From the NCBI GenBank assembly GCA_023374045.1, contig CM041777.1:91196300-91260299 (forward strand): a stretch of 64,000 nucleotides of DNA, read 5' to 3'. Numbering within the stretch: position 1 is the stretch's first letter; each line of letters starts with the position of its first letter. Below, piece by piece: positions 10,000-23,594 of the stretch. The stretch is from Limonium bicolor (taxonomy: Eukaryota; Streptophyta; Magnoliopsida; Caryophyllales; Plumbaginaceae). Both the position numbers and the translations under genes were made by a program. The notes beneath the pieces are model-generated. The model had not been told where the DNA came from, ran no database searches, and was given only the letters and a program-made list of their open reading frames with translations.

Positions 10000-12060
10000 C
10001 CGACATGAACCCTACAAAAAGGCAACAGTAATCGACCATCTTCTGGATTCCTTTCATTCATCTAGCTTCTTCAATTCGTAAAACCCAGGGGAACAACATC
10101 TGAACCTCTTTGCCCGATCTTCATCTGCACTCTTCGTTTTTTTCTCACTGGAAAATTTGCTCACTCTCATCTAGCTACATCTTCACCGAGACTCCTTTCA
10201 TCTCTGAAAATTCGAAGAGAACTCAAAATCACTACTCCATCAATCGTCTCTCTCACTCACCTTCATTCTCCTCACAATTTTCCTCTCAAAACACCAAAAG
10301 GACACCAAATCAAAGCCAGCCATGGCCACCGCCCAACACCACCACTTCGCATCGAAAAATCTCCCTAAACGCCACGCTATCGCTGGAAAATTTCACCACA
10401 CCTCACTCATTTATCCATTTTGTACTCTCGAGCAGAGTAAATGTTTTTTTGGGCTTTCATGAAGGCAACAGTGATTTCGATTCTCTGCTCACTTTCATCT
10501 GCAGATTTTTCAGTTCGATTTCATTTTCTTGGTTCTGTGCGGCACTTATTAAAGGAGACTGTGTGTCAACTGCATTATAGTGGCATAAAACCAACTTTTG
10601 ATCTCCAGACTTCCGCCCTCTCGACCTTCTTCTTCTCTACTCGTTTTTTTTATTATTATTTTGTTTGTGCCAAATGAGCCGAATCGACGATGGCTAAAAG
10701 TAGAAAGGGAGAGTTGGACCTCACTAGAAATTTTCTCCCAAAGCTCGCGTCACCTCACCTATCTTATCTATGTTTTGTTGAAATTTTGTTCTTACGATTA
10801 CATGCTCTTCCTGTGCTCTTACCGGATTCTATTATGCGGTTTAAACTGATGATTTTCTTTATCCCCCTCGTTCATATTCTTCAGTTTCATTTGTTGTCTG
10901 TTCATATATGGCTTTACTTGCAAGTATGTAATTGATTGTAGACTGGTCAATCTCCAGTCATGGAAAAATTTTTAATGTGTAGTTCAGCCTGTGATATCTT
11001 GATGTTTACTTTCACTCTTGAGTTTGCGCCCATGCTACGATGGATTCGAAATATTCTGTCGACCAGTCTTGTGGTGTTATGTCCGTCATTTCTTTTCTTG
11101 TATTCAGACTCAGTCCTCGATGGATTCGAAATGCTCTCTTGGATTACTTGTTCATCTCAATGCTAACTTCAGAGTATTTCCTTTCCTGTTGTCTCACCGC
11201 TCGAAGAAATCTTTACCTGATGCGGCCAGTACCGCCTCATTGTGTTCTTTGTCTAGACTCATCTATTATTTTGGTCCTTTGTCCATTTCATTTCGATCAA
11301 CAGATTATCACTATGACTGATTCCTGTATTGTTTTATGTCTTGGCCTTTGCAGGAAATAATTGTTCTCTATCCTGGTATTCCATTTCTAATCCGAACAAC
11401 TCGCAAATTTTGAGCCTAAAGCATGTCTGTATGAAAGACATACCTGCCTGTGTCATCGATTATGCTCATTTGTTTTAATGATTACGGTACAAATGCCTCC
11501 ATATGTGTTAATAGTCGACTTCGTGCGAGTATACATGTTCTCCTCAATTTCCTGTTGTACGGTTAGATAACAGTTCAATGAAAGTAAAAAAAATGTCTAG
11601 CTTATTATCCATGTTCGTTTACTAATTTCAGCGACCCGCTCTTTTGCTGTGTGCGCTAAGATGTGAGATAGATTGATTTCTGTCAACTGAATAAGGGCCG
11701 GTAATTTTGTCTAACTCCAGTCCCGTCTCCATGGCTAAGAATTGAATCAGTACATTAGATCTAGGTTGCATGATCTTCCGGTTTTTTTTTATTTGTTTTA
11801 GTTTAGAACCTTTGACTTAAAAAAAAGGAAGACATAACCAACAGAAAAAGAAGGATAACAGTCGATTAGTGCCTAAGTTTAGTTTAACCACGGCTTTTTT
11901 TAAATCTTGATGTTTAGCCTTATTGAGTGTTCACTCATTCGCCCGTTGTTTTGGTTGCTCCTGTGATCAATTTCATTGTACATATACTTTAACTGCTTAT
12001 GTCTATATTTCTTTACAAATTGTTAGATATGGCTTGTTTAATTTTTAACCCTATTTAAGC
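10000..12060 (+). other. Gene-like but unassigned LTR sequence
   Basis: Several overlapping ORFs of 80-156 codons occur here, none with a recognisable domain. Part of this region has a counterpart in the solo LTR near 47390 (shared AAATGAGCC...CGATGGCTAAA), so it belongs to the LTR family and is not a separate host gene. No coding claim is supported. Confidence 0.45.
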
Positions 12061-12419
12061 TCTAGTTATTATCCTTTAGCACCAAGCCTTAGGATAGAGG
12101 GTGAACCCTTGCCCATGGTGAGCCATGGTCCCACCTAGCAAAGGGTAATCCCTAAACCCCAAACCACATCTTATTATAATAACATGTATTAATAAAAACA
12201 CTTTCTTAAAATTCATTTCCAATTTGATTCATCATTTCTTCCCAAATTTTCCAAGCCCAATCTGAGGCTCAAGCCCTCGGCTCACATCCCAATCCAGCCC
12301 ACAGCCCACTTTGGCCCAAACCAAAACTTGTCCAAAACTCATCGGCCCATAGCCAACTTTGGCCCAAACCAAAACTTGCCCATCACTCATTAGCTCAAGG
12401 CCCATCTCAGCCCCAAAAT

Positions 12420-12960
12420 AATCTTCAAACCAAATTGAGAGGCCCATTTCAGCCCAAAACAATCTTCAGCCCAAATAAAAAGGCCTCAGGCCCATTTCAG
12501 CCCAAAAATAATCTTCAGCCCAAATAAAAATGCCCAAGGCCCGTTTCAGCCCAAAAACAATCTTCAGCCCAAATAAAAATGCCCAAGGCCCATTTCAGCC
12601 CAAAAACAATCTTCAGCCCAAATAAAAAGGCCGAAGGCCATTTCAGCCCAAAAACAATCTTCATCCCAAATAAAAATGCCCAAGGCCCATTTCAGCCCAA
12701 AAACAATCTTTAGCCCAACTAAAAAGGCCCAAGGCCCATTTCAGCCCAAAAACAATCTTTAGCCCAACTAAAAAGGCCCAAGGCCCATTTCAGCCCAAAC
12801 ACAATTCAGCCTAAAACCCCAACCAAGGCCCAATCCGGCCCAAACCTTGACCAAGGCCCAATCCGGCCCAAACCTTGACCAAGGCCCAATCCGGCCCAAA
12901 CCTTGACCAAGGCCTAATCTGGTCCAACTTTGACTCGGTCCAACTTTGACCAACCTGAAC
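12420..12960 (+). repeat. GGCCCA-rich tandem repeats in the LTR
   Basis: A unit of about 59 bp containing CCCATTTCAGCCCAAA and AATCTTCAGCCCAAATAAAA repeats about seven times to 12800. About three and a half copies of a ~31-bp unit (CCAAGGCCCAATCCGGCCCA) follow. The solo LTR has related but diverged GGCCCA-rich sequence at 49440-50120. Confidence 0.8.
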
Positions 12961-14418
12961 TTAGACCCGACTTTGACCCGCGTGCTTTGACCCTGACTGA
13001 ATGCTGACTTTGACCCATCCAACTTTGACTCTGCTCGTCTTCTAATCCCGGCCCAAATTCAAATTCAATTCGATTCCACCCAAACCATTTCAATTCAACC
13101 TCTATTCAATTCAACCCAATTTCAACCCAACTCATTTCAATTCATCTCAATTCAGTCTAATTCAATTCAATTCATCTAATCCAAACTCAATTTGTAAATC
13201 CCATTCAAACTCCAAAAATCTCTTTTCAAATTTCAAACATTCATTTCATTCGAATTTTATCAAGTTTACTCAAAATTTCAAAGAAACCATTTTGTGGAAT
13301 TTTAAAGGAAAGACTCTTCTCGCATCACAGAAAACTCTTCTCAAATGCAGAAATTCTTCTCACATATACAGAAAGTCTTCTCCTAAAAACATCTCTCAAA
13401 ATCAGTGTTTCTTTGCCGAGAATTCCAAACAACATCAAAAGTTTTCCAACTCAGTTTTCAAACTCAAACTAAACCGTTTTCGGAGAACATGGGATGTCTA
13501 ACACCTTCAAAAAATGTTTTCTTCCTGGTTATGCATCACTTGTCTCCCTTCCAAATAAAAGTCCGAGGCGGGGCACTGGGGTCGTAATCTCCCTTGTCGC
13601 AGTCTGGATCTCTTTAGGCGGGGCATTAGGGTGACAAACCTCCCCTAATTGCAGCCTAGATTTTTACAAGGCGGGGTGCTAGGGAAGTAACGACCTTCCT
13701 AGTTGTAGCCGGGATTTTAGAATCGTCTAACTCCCTTCCACTCGATTTCAGTATTTTCGGCTTTTAATGTTTTAAACCCGGGAGTTAGAGACGTCATTAG
13801 GGTTTGACCGAGAGTATCCCATTCATGATACTTCTCTCTAAATCCTATTTTTCGACATAAATTCATTGCCCCATCTTTCGAGCCTCGGCACTTCCATTAA
13901 TTAAGTGTTGTGTTCGAGGGGGTACATAGGGTAATCCCTTGGGATTATCCGCCCTTTTGCAACAAAAAATGATTTTTTGGTTTTAAAAACTTTAAGAGAG
14001 GCAATTTTGACAATCATTCCTCTAAACAATTCATTCCACCATCAACTCACTCTAAATTCGAAATGTCCCAAAACATCAATCCTTTTAGAATCTCAAATCC
14101 GAAAAACCCAGGATTTCTACTCTAATTCCAATTGCCTCACACACACTCGAATCATCTTCCAAACTTCAAATCACTTCAAAATCAAATCCTCTTACAAATT
14201 TCAGTTTCTCTCCAACCTCCGAAGTCTCACAGGCCTGAGCACCTCATAGACTCAAACATCTCAACCTCTCCACCATATTAAGATTCAAATGTCTCACAGA
14301 CCCGAGCGTCTCATAGACTTTGATATCCCATACCTCCCACTACATAAACATCCCAAACGTCTCATAGACCTGAGCGTCTCACAGACTAACACCCAAAACT
14401 TCCAAAACCCAAAATCCT

Positions 14419-14465
14419 GAACTACGTAAGGTCTGATCTCAACAGGGAGTTGAGTACGTAGGCAG
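14419..14465 (+). promoter_or_regulatory. ACGTA hairpin motif, 3' LTR copy
   Basis: This is the same motif as at 1447-1495, in the equivalent LTR position. It is included so that all three copies in the window are recorded. Confidence 0.45.
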
Positions 14466-15233
14466 CCCATCTAGGGTGCGACCCCATTCCAAACAAAAAA
14501 ACCCTTTTCCCCATCTACGGTGGCTCTCATATCTCTCAAACACTCAAACCTTCTTCGGCTCCCACAAACTTCAAACCATCAGACTCCAAGCTTTGTCTAT
14601 TCACTCAACCTCGAACTTTTTCCCAAATCTTCATTCTATACTCATTCGAATTCATCAATTCTTCTTCTTGGCGCTAGCTTGGTAGAAAAGCTCGCCTCAT
14701 CCACTCGTTTTCTCTCTTCCTGTCCTAATCCTATCCTTGGCTTTCAAGTGAATCTCTTTAAATATGGTTTTGAAAGAAGACAATCCCGAAAATTGGAGAC
14801 CGAGGTTTCCTCGGGCACCAATCCGAAGTCGTGGTCGTTGCCACCTCTAAGGGGTGTAACCCAGTGCGAACCCACAACAGAATCTCTGACATGACCAGAT
14901 AAGTCCTACCCATAGGCAATAATCTCAGAGTCAACTAACGGTTCTTAGAACCCTTCTCCTCCCTTCCTAGTTCCTTAGGTCAAACTAGGTGACGACTCTA
15001 GTCAATTTCCGCCTTTAGGGCATAAGTCCGCGTGGAGCCCATTGAGAGCGGGTGTAGTGCACACTTGCACTCCCCTATATGCTTTCTGGGAAAGACGGAC
15101 GACTTAATAGGTATTTGAGGGATGTCAGAATAACGGGTTTTCACCCTCCACAGAATGACATTTTAGGATCTAGGCTTTTATGTGAAGAACCATTTAGATA
15201 GACCCCCCTCATACCGAAAAATCACCCTCCACA

Positions 15234-16867
15234 CTTATCAGTTTCATTTTGCTTGTTTTCTATTATATTGGTCAATAATTTCCCCCAATTTACATCTTTT
15301 GCTAGGATTAGATTTGTTTTCTTAGTCCCCTCGTTCGATACCCCGGTTACTCATATTTCTTTACTGCTATGACCGGGAATTATTTTATAACCCGTAGGTT
15401 TATTTTATTTATTAATTTCTAGGATTAATTTCATAGTTTTTAATAGATCAAAATAACTGTTTACAATCACATCCAAGAGAGTCAAGGGTGGTTCTATGGG
15501 AACTCAAAGGGACTCGGGTAAAAACACCAAGGGAAACACGGGTTGATGGGTTGGTTGGGTCATCCGCATGTAAACTTGTAATCCTCATCTTTTTTATGAA
15601 AATTGTTCAATCTCCTCCCGTGGACGTAGGTCATGTTTGGACCAAACCATGTATATCTTTGTGTCATTATTTTATCATTACAATATCTTGTGGTTTTTTC
15701 TTCTTCGGTAACCATGTTGATCTCACCAAGATCCTTAGGAAATGGGTCCGAATTCCTAACATTCTCCCATATCTCTCTGCAAGCCTTGCTGACAAAAAAA
15801 GATTCATATTTCACGCCTATCCTCTGTTCATTCTCCTTGTTGGGAATGAAAACTACTAAACAAGGAGCTTATGCTTTGCGCCAATCTTCATTTCTTTCTT
15901 ATGTTTGTGTCGTTGTGGTGAGAAGCAACAAGAACTATGACATCTCGCACCAGATTGTTAATAGGGACAAAAGCCTATGAATCCAAAAATTAAGGTAAAG
16001 ACTTGGGTTTGTCTTACGATTTCCTTCTGGGCTCCTGAGATTAATATCAACTTCATTCCTATCTTACTTCTAATCTTCTTGTATTCGCACCTCTACAATA
16101 ACAAAATGGACGAGAAAGGAACAATATATTCAGCCACTCTCATTCTGTCCTGAGTTTGAACTGTTGAATCTTGCACGTCAGATTTTAGAACAGGGCTGAG
16201 AGGTCTCAAATCTGAAAGTAGATTGTTAAAACCTACAACTAAGTTAGAAATTTGGAGTGGTGTTTTGGTTTGGTTCGAACTGAAATTTGAGTAAGCTTCC
16301 TCCTCTGTTTTAAAATGACTTCTAGTCCTGATTTGGTGTTAAATCCAACTCTCTAACTTCTTCTCCTTTGTTCTTTGTTTATCCATGCTGAAAAACATTA
16401 GGTGAGTGTGGTAAGCTAGCCACGATTGAAATCAAAGCAGCCGAACTCTACACCATTTTAGAGTTCTTGGAGTGGTGAGCAGATCGACAATTTTTTCTCT
16501 TCATATTGAATCTAAATCTTGAATAATCCAACTGAATAGAAATACTGTTGTTTCGAATGTTTTGAAGGGTTAGAGTGCTTAATTAATGTCCAAATCATAA
16601 GCGGAACCAACAAAACCCAAACAAAAAAAAGTAGTTGTGTGCGTGAATGTAGGTGTAGATAGGGGTATGTTATGTGGTGTAAGTGTAAGTAATTGTAAAT
16701 AAAGTTAAAAGATTGTGTAGAAATGATGAGAGAAAAAAAGTACTTGTATGTGAATTTTGACGTGTGTAGATTTAGGAAAAGATAAGTAGTATCGCTAATG
16801 TCAGTATTGATGTTGTAACTATGTAAAAATAATGTGAGTAGTAAGAAAATAGTAAGAGTTAAAAAAA
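15234..16867. other. Unassigned sequence between elements
   Basis: No gene is recognised. ORFs on both strands near 15488-15980 overlap each other. The minus-strand one (15560-15814, 84 codons, charged) looks more protein-like but matches no family I know. From about 16620 the sequence becomes T/G-rich and low in complexity. Part of it may be transposon remains. Confidence 0.35.
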
Positions 16868-18055
16868 CAGCGCGTCCATTGTGCGGACAATCCGCACCAA
16901 ATATGGTGTGCTCCAGTCCAGTTGTCTGTCCATTCAGCACATGTAGTCTAGTTGGCACTCCACTCAGTTGCTGACTAGACTGCTTTTTATTATATGAATT
17001 TTAATTTTTTGTAACTTTTAAAATATAATTAAAATGTAAAAAAATTATATCATTATTCATCTAAATTCAAGCTCTTTAAAACAAGACCAGTCATGGATAT
17101 GTTTTGAGAAATTTTAAAATTTATATTATATATATCAATGGGACTTATAATTCATAACATCATTTTAGTGTATCATCGTAAACACATAACATCATTTTAG
17201 TGTATCATAATATCAGTTTTAATGAATCATAATATCAAAATTAATGAATCATATCTTCATTTTAGTGTATCATCGCAAACATATAAGAATAATATTTTGT
17301 ACACAATAATACACCACAAAATAATATTTGGTATGTATGAAAAATACACGATTCACCATATAAGGTTTAAAATACACCATACAACAATAATAATACACTA
17401 CTAAACAATAATGATTTTTATCGGTTCCGAAGTTTGTTATCTAATTCACCACTTATTAGTTAAGGAATCATAATATCAATTTTAATGAATCATAATATCA
17501 AAATTAATGAATCATATCGTCATTTTAGTGTATCATCGTAAACACATAAGAATAAATTTTTTTCCACAATAACATTCCACAAAATAATATTTGGTATGTA
17601 TGAAAAATATACGATTCACCATATAAGGTTTAAAATACACCATACAACAATAATAATACACTACAAAATAATAATGATTTTTATCGGGTTCGAAATTTAT
17701 TATCTAATTCACCACTTATTAGTTAATGAATCATAATAACAATTTAATGGATCATAATATCAAAAATAATGAATCAAAACACCTTTTTAATGTATCATCA
17801 TAACATGTAAAAATATTTTTTTTTCAAAATTGTCAAAACATATTCATGACTGATCTTGTTTTAAAGAGCTTGAATTTAGATGACCGGTGATATAATTTTT
17901 TAAAATTTTGGACTTATATTTTAAAAGTTACAATCATTTAAAGTTTTATTATCACTTATATGACACATAAGCAATCCAGTCAGTGCTGACTAGGATTGCC
18001 ACATAATAATGCTGCACCATGCTAGGCACGGGTGTGCCGCAGCCTCTAATTTGCC
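16868..18055. mobile_element. Long-TIR MITE (about 1.19 kb)
   Basis: Sequence around 16990-17100 recurs inverted at 17830-17945. For example TAAATTCAAGCTCTTTAAAA on the left has its complement on the right, as does GTAACTTTTAAAATATAA. The outermost ends match only loosely. TAAAAAAA flanks both ends (16860-16867 and 18056-18063) and could be an 8-bp target duplication, though its A-richness makes it weak. The interior has a roughly 261-bp direct duplication. There is no transposase frame, so it would be non-autonomous. Superfamily is unresolved (Mutator-like or hAT-like). Confidence 0.6.
17221..17760 (+). repeat. ~261-bp direct duplication inside the MITE
   Basis: AATGAATCATAATATCAAAA begins at about 17221 and again at about 17482, with the following bases (CATTTTAGTGTATCATCG and beyond) also repeated. 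A partial third copy begins near 17725. Confidence 0.75.
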
Positions 18056-20189
18056 TAAAAAAATGTAGTGATAGTGGTGTGAAGAAGGTGTGAGTGAGCG
18101 TAGTAAATGTGTATTTGTAATATCTAAATAAGAAAATTGAATGTAAATAGTGTATTAAAATGAGTTAAGTGTGTGTAAGATAGTGAGATGCAAATGTGAG
18201 TTTTAATAATAAGGTGTACATTGTGATATCGATATAGTGAAAAAGTAGATAAAGTGTAAATAGAAAATGTATGTTAACTGTTGCGTTGTATGTAGTGAAA
18301 AGAAATAAAGAATGAAGTAATAAATGTAAAGTGTAAATATAATGTAATACAAAAAAAGGTGAAAAAAACTATAAATCTAGATTCTTAGGGTCTTAGAATT
18401 AAGTTATAATGGTGGATGGTGTTGTTAATTAAATACCAATTTAGAAACCCTAAATAGATAATGATTAATTTTGAGGATTTAGTGTTCTAAATTTTGAGGG
18501 TTTAGTGTTGATGTGGTCATCTAGAAATTGATGTTTTATTATGGGTTAGACATTGCTTGGGTTAATCTGACATAACATGACTTTTTAAGAGAAATCAGTT
18601 TCCTATCATTTATTATTGGCTTGGGTTGAGATAATGATTTGATGAGTCACTATAAAGGAATTAGGAATCTAGGAGTTAGATGATATATGATAGTTTGTAC
18701 ATTTGATTAAGCGGCATGGTAGAGTGTTTTATGTACATGATTTGTAAGTTAAGATTTAAAGGTAAGACAATAAGTTAAAGTAATTGATTTAGTGAAAATA
18801 ATTAGCTATCCTTTTTAAGTTACAGAATAAACAACTATTAAGTAGAGACCAGCTCAATGGGAACATCTATATATTGTATAAGTTAATATCTAAGTCCGAT
18901 AACGGGTAAAGTTAACCGACCGATTGACTCATAAGGGGAGTAATAGAATAACTTTGGTAGAATTAAGTGGTAATTAAGAAACCTAAATATGATTAGGTTA
19001 AGTTCTAAGGCTTCGCTGTGAGACCTTTGATTTGTAACTAGTGAATCAAAATTTAAGGTTTGACTTGATACATTTGGTGGCTACTCTTAATTTAAAAAAT
19101 TAGGATAAATTGGAGGTTTATCTATATATATATATTAGGGCTTTGTGTAGGGGTGAATAAGGTTGTGTTGATGGCTGGTGGTTGATTGATAAGAGTTAAT
19201 TACGAAACCCTAAAATGTTAACAGAATATTTAAGATGGTGGTTAAGTGTAAACTGGAGTAAAAATAGTAATAAGTTAGTAAAGTATAAAGTTACTAGGTT
19301 GGTGAATCAAAACCTAATTGGGTTAATAAGAGTTAGGAGGGAAAGTTGATGGTTTTACCATTTAAGAGAATTAAATGATGAAAATATGAATTAAGGATGA
19401 ATATAATATAAGATTGAAAGATTCCATGACATAGCATTAAGACTATGATCATAATGTCATTCTATGAAGTTAGTATAAATTATAGGAATTTTATATTCAT
19501 ATTGAAATATGTGAATATACATGTGTATAAGGCATTATAAATTATATACCAATGTTGAGATTGCGATGAGTTAAAATTGGCGGTCATATGGTTGAGAACC
19601 ATATTAATGAACATTAGATATAAAGATCTAGTGCCATATTGTGAGGTATTAGATGGTGAGTGGATTATACAATTGAAGTGCTATAAATGAATTATATAAA
19701 CTCGTGTACTTGAATAAACTAACCAAGTCAACACAATTGACCAAAGATGGTCAAGTTGACCAACTCATGAATTAAGTGAGAATTTGAAGAGTGACAACAT
19801 TATAAAACATTAATAACATATCGTAATAAACTATATTTTTATACATATATATATATATACACGTAAAAATACTTATATAATCAAGTATGATAACCTAAGG
19901 ATATATTATATGGGTTATAAGGATTTAATCCTAAGTGGTAAAGTAATAATACAAGTAATGTGTAACGTAACAAACCAACGAATTAAACCAAACCTGAACA
20001 TTCAAAAACCCGAACCATTTTAACTAACAAGTTACGGAGGGTTAACTGTCGGGATGTAACACTTATTTGGGAATACCGAAGTTAGTTAGTGTTAGGGATT
20101 AACATGTAGTTTTATGTATTCGTTCCAGATCTTAGAGATACGAGGAGTACCAAGCGAGCGTGAATCTTCACGCTAGCGCTTATTACGGT
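18056..20189 (+). other. AT-rich sequence, right portion probably LTR of a chromovirus
   Basis: No coding region is visible. The last few hundred bases (CGGGATGTAACACTTATTTG onward, then GGTGTACGGTATG across the element 1 insertion) resemble the element 2 LTR around 57190-57360. This suggests the left part of an LTR interrupted by element 1. I could not find where that LTR begins. A short AT microsatellite is at about 19844-19860. Confidence 0.45.
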
Positions 20190-20194
20190 GTACG
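20190..20194. repeat. Target-site duplication of element 1, left copy (GTACG)
   Basis: GTACG here and at 34630-34634 directly flank TGTAACACC and GGTATTTCA, the two ends of element 1 read on the plus strand. A perfect 5-bp duplication proves a single intact insertion. Confidence 0.95.
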
Positions 20195-21550
20195 TGTAAC
20201 ACCCCTACTACGCACAACTCATTACTTGAAATCGCAGCGGAAAATAAACGACTAAACCGTAACTAAACGATTGGTGCTACAACGCCGTCAACCACCCACG
20301 TGGTTAACAAGGCTGAATAAATACAAGTGTACCGGTCTGATGATCAGACTCCCGAGCATAGAACTAATAACCATATATATACATCAACAAAATACCGAGT
20401 GTTTACATAATCCTTCACTGTATATCGTCACTGTAAGCCATCATAATCAAGTATATAACACGCCACGGGAGCACAGGCGCATCCCGGGCAAACATCCAAA
20501 AGTACTCCAAAAGTAAACTACACCCTAGGATCTAGAGCCACTCCGCTTCTTCGATAGTCATCCTGCAGTATAAGAAATATGGATCCCCCGAGGGGGTCAG
20601 CAACCCTTGGCTGGCATGGTTAACGCGCAGCCCATCGACTACCGGAATGCGCGCAACTATTTGTCATGATGACATGGTATTTATTTTAAACACACAACTC
20701 ATACATATATAACATAACATGGGTATTGTACACATCATAACACACATCACAGACATACAATTCCTTTTAGGAAGAGAACCAACACAGTTAGTCCCCATTG
20801 AGAGCCTAGAGAATGTTGCCACGCTCATACTTAGTTACATAACTCGTTACGTCCGGTTAGGTTGAACGGTTAACTTAACACAAGGTGCCTCGGATATAGT
20901 GATCCAAGCACACCGAAATAACACATAGTATGCCCCTGAGGCCCGACGTGAGTTAGTAAAATAGCCTTGGTTAAGCTAAAGGGAAGGTTAGAAACCAAAT
21001 TGGAAACTTAACCATAACATACAGAGAGAATCGAACCGGTTATGACATCGACTCCCATACTCACACGCGTGGCCGGAACAGACCGGACTCCTCACTTCTC
21101 CTGTTAGCCCTTGTTAGTAGTTCATCATTGAACTCAACAACAATCCACAATAATAGGTCCAGTCTTGTTAGACACATACAAGGGAAGAGAGAGTCTTACT
21201 TAACAACATAATAATATTCAACAACTGTAAACTCTTTACATGGTTTAATCTTACAAAGTCATAAACACACAGAAAACAAACAACACACAAGCCGGTGTAA
21301 ACCGGTAGGCAACAGACTGCAAGAAAACCATACCTTGGTCCTTGCCTTGATTTGTTTCCACCGTAGGTCACCCTATACAGGATTCAAGAATGTCGGTTAA
21401 TTAACTTAATTATCCTCCAAATTTACTAAGTGTTTAACATAATTATTTGACATGTTTAATGTCTAACTTTACCCTAGGTACCTTCATTACACACCCTAGG
21501 GTTAACTACATAAGTCACATTCTTTTCTGTTTTTTTTTTAATTTTTGGTA

Positions 21551-21990
21551 TGTCCGACCCACCGTCCGACCCACAACTGGGTCGGACCCTTCCAGTGGTT
21601 TTCGGGTCTGAAGAACCTTACCATGTCCGACCCATGTCCGACCCAACCTTCTGGGTCGGACCATTCCAGAGACATGTCCGACCCAAGTCCGACTCACTAG
21701 ACTGGGTCGGACCATTACAGAGAACTTCAGAACATACACGTCCGACCCATGTCCGACCCACCCTCTGGGTCGGACATTACAGAACTTTTACCGCCTTACT
21801 TATAACATGCCCGTCGACCCACGCCGACTCACTCGACTGGGTGGACCATTCCAGAAACATTTTTCCCTCCTTTGAAATATGACCGTCCGACCCATGTCCG
21901 ACCCACCCTTTTGGGTCGGACCATTACAGAACACATTCCTAACGTCTAACAGAGGCTGTCCGACCCACAACTGGGTCGGACCCCTGGGTC
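21551..21990. repeat. Array of GTCCGACCCA / TGGGTCGGAC palindromes
   Basis: About six units of 70-85 bp each hold one or two GTCCGACCCA words followed, a few bases on, by the inverse TGGGTCGGAC, commonly with ACCATTCCAGA or ACCATTACAGA after. Each unit could form a 10-bp-stem hairpin in DNA or RNA. The same array is at 31971-32411 in the other LTR. Confidence 0.85.
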
Positions 21991-23584
21991 GGACGTCCTC
22001 TAAACTTACCCAAACTTTGTCAAATCTTCACCAAACTTCTCCTAAAGCCTCTTAATGCTTCCTAACAACATTTGGTAACCTTATATCCACATACAACATC
22101 TATGAAACTCATTTTCTAATTCCTTAAACCTTTACTCATATCTTCACAAAATTCCTAACACTTACAATGTTTTCTCCTAGTTTTTCAAGTGGTGTTTCAT
22201 ACCTATGATAACTACCATCCCAAAAGCTTTCTCCTTATTTAACATCATCTCCCAAGCATCATCTCTACAACTAACTCCTTATATCCTTCTTGAAACTCTT
22301 TTCCTAGTGTACACTCTCCTTATTTTACCAAAGTTTGCCTAGGTATTTACCTAAGTCCCAAAGTGACTTTGGTACTTACTAAATCTCAAGATCATGCCTA
22401 AGTCCTTATTACACTCTAGAGTACTTCCTAGTTCATCAAAATTCCTTTAAAACATCATGAACTCCTTATTCATTTCCTACATTTTCTAACTCACCAAACC
22501 TTATGTAAACACTTAGAACTTCTTACTTCTTACCTAAATTTTGACATGGATTCTCCTAGAACATTACTAACCAAAACACATTGTTTTTACCAACAAACAA
22601 CCAAGAACACTAAAAATCCATCAAGCACTTATTATACACAAACTCCACTCACAAAGCACTACATCACAATATAGTGCATAACTTAAATTGCATGGCACTT
22701 AGGCCCTTAAATAACATGGCTCTTAGGCCCTTAAGATGCATAAATCATAAACACTGAATTTCCACAATATATTTGCCTTTAACCTGCAAATACACTCAAC
22801 AAGACATATGTTATTTTACTAGTCTCCTTGAGAACATTTACTAGGTCATTTACCATTTGCTCTTTAGGTAGTTTTAATAAGCATTTATAAGCTCATTTCT
22901 CCTAAGGCATTAAACAACATAAGGTTAATAGATTTACCTCTTTTCCAAACAATTTCTTTCTTGTTTCTCTACAAGACCGGTAGGGTATTTGATTCCTTGT
23001 CAAGTTCTAAACAATATACAAACATTATAATGAGTATTCAAGCTATAAGCTTCATCTCATTGTAAACCCTAATTTTACATTGTTTCAAAAACATTAATGT
23101 AGTTGTTTTACCTTGATCTTTGAAGAGAGTTTGAATATATAACAAGAGAGGACTCCACCTAGTCCATGAAGAGTTGAAATGAAGCTAGAACAAAGTCACA
23201 CAAAGAGCTATATCAATGTGTATTTTCGGTCAAGGTAAAAACATGGAGGAAACATGATTTTTCTTTGAGATTCCTTACCTAGAAGCAAAGGAGAGTAATG
23301 ATATGTCAAAATACAAGCTCAAGCTCCTTCAATGGTGGAACACCTTGGCACCGAAATGGGGCTCTTGGAGTTTTGAGAAGATAGGAATGAAGAGCTTGAT
23401 GAGAGGAAGAGATTGGTGGTCTTAGAATTTGATTTGGACAAGTGAGCTTGATTTAGCAAGAGGTCAAAGATGGAGTTCTAATGGAGGTGGTGTGTATTAC
23501 CGTGGAAGAGAAGGAAGAAGAGAGGTGTGGAGCCGTGTGAACAAGGGAGGAAATGAGAGAATGAGATAGAATTTGCTTTTAAGA

Positions 23585-23594
23585 GATATTTATG
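23585..23594 (-). promoter_or_regulatory. TATA-like box of the element 1 LTR
   Basis: In element sense CATAAATATC lies about 620 bp into the LTR, followed by a CT-rich stretch (CATTCTCTCATTTCCTCC), which is the usual look of a plant LTR start site. The matching site in the 5' LTR is near 33990. This is a prediction only. Confidence 0.4.

Larger units (their letters stand above)
9279..15233 (+). repeat. Complete 3' LTR of the Ogre-like element (5955 bp)
   Basis: The LTR starts TGTAGACACC and ends CCCTCCACA, giving TG...CA ends. The start matches the solo LTR at 46211 and the end matches those at 2261 and 52292. A probable 5-bp target duplicate CTTAT follows at 15234-15238, but the 5' side is outside the window. 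Contents in order: a tRNA-like A/B-box module (9713-9767), gene-like but unrecognised sequence (about 10000-12050), GGCCCA-rich tandem repeats (12420-12960) and the part shared with the 5' LTR. LTRs this long are characteristic of Ogre-type elements. Confidence 0.85.

Noticed and set aside
10110..11360. Overlapping ORFs of 80-156 codons in the Ogre-like LTR as a host gene
   Set aside because: No domain recognised, frames overlap, and the sequence is shared with the other LTR subfamily, so it is LTR sequence.
15560..15814. 84-codon minus-strand ORF as a gene
   Set aside because: Charged and protein-like, but without homologue, promoter or conserved partner; left as unassigned.
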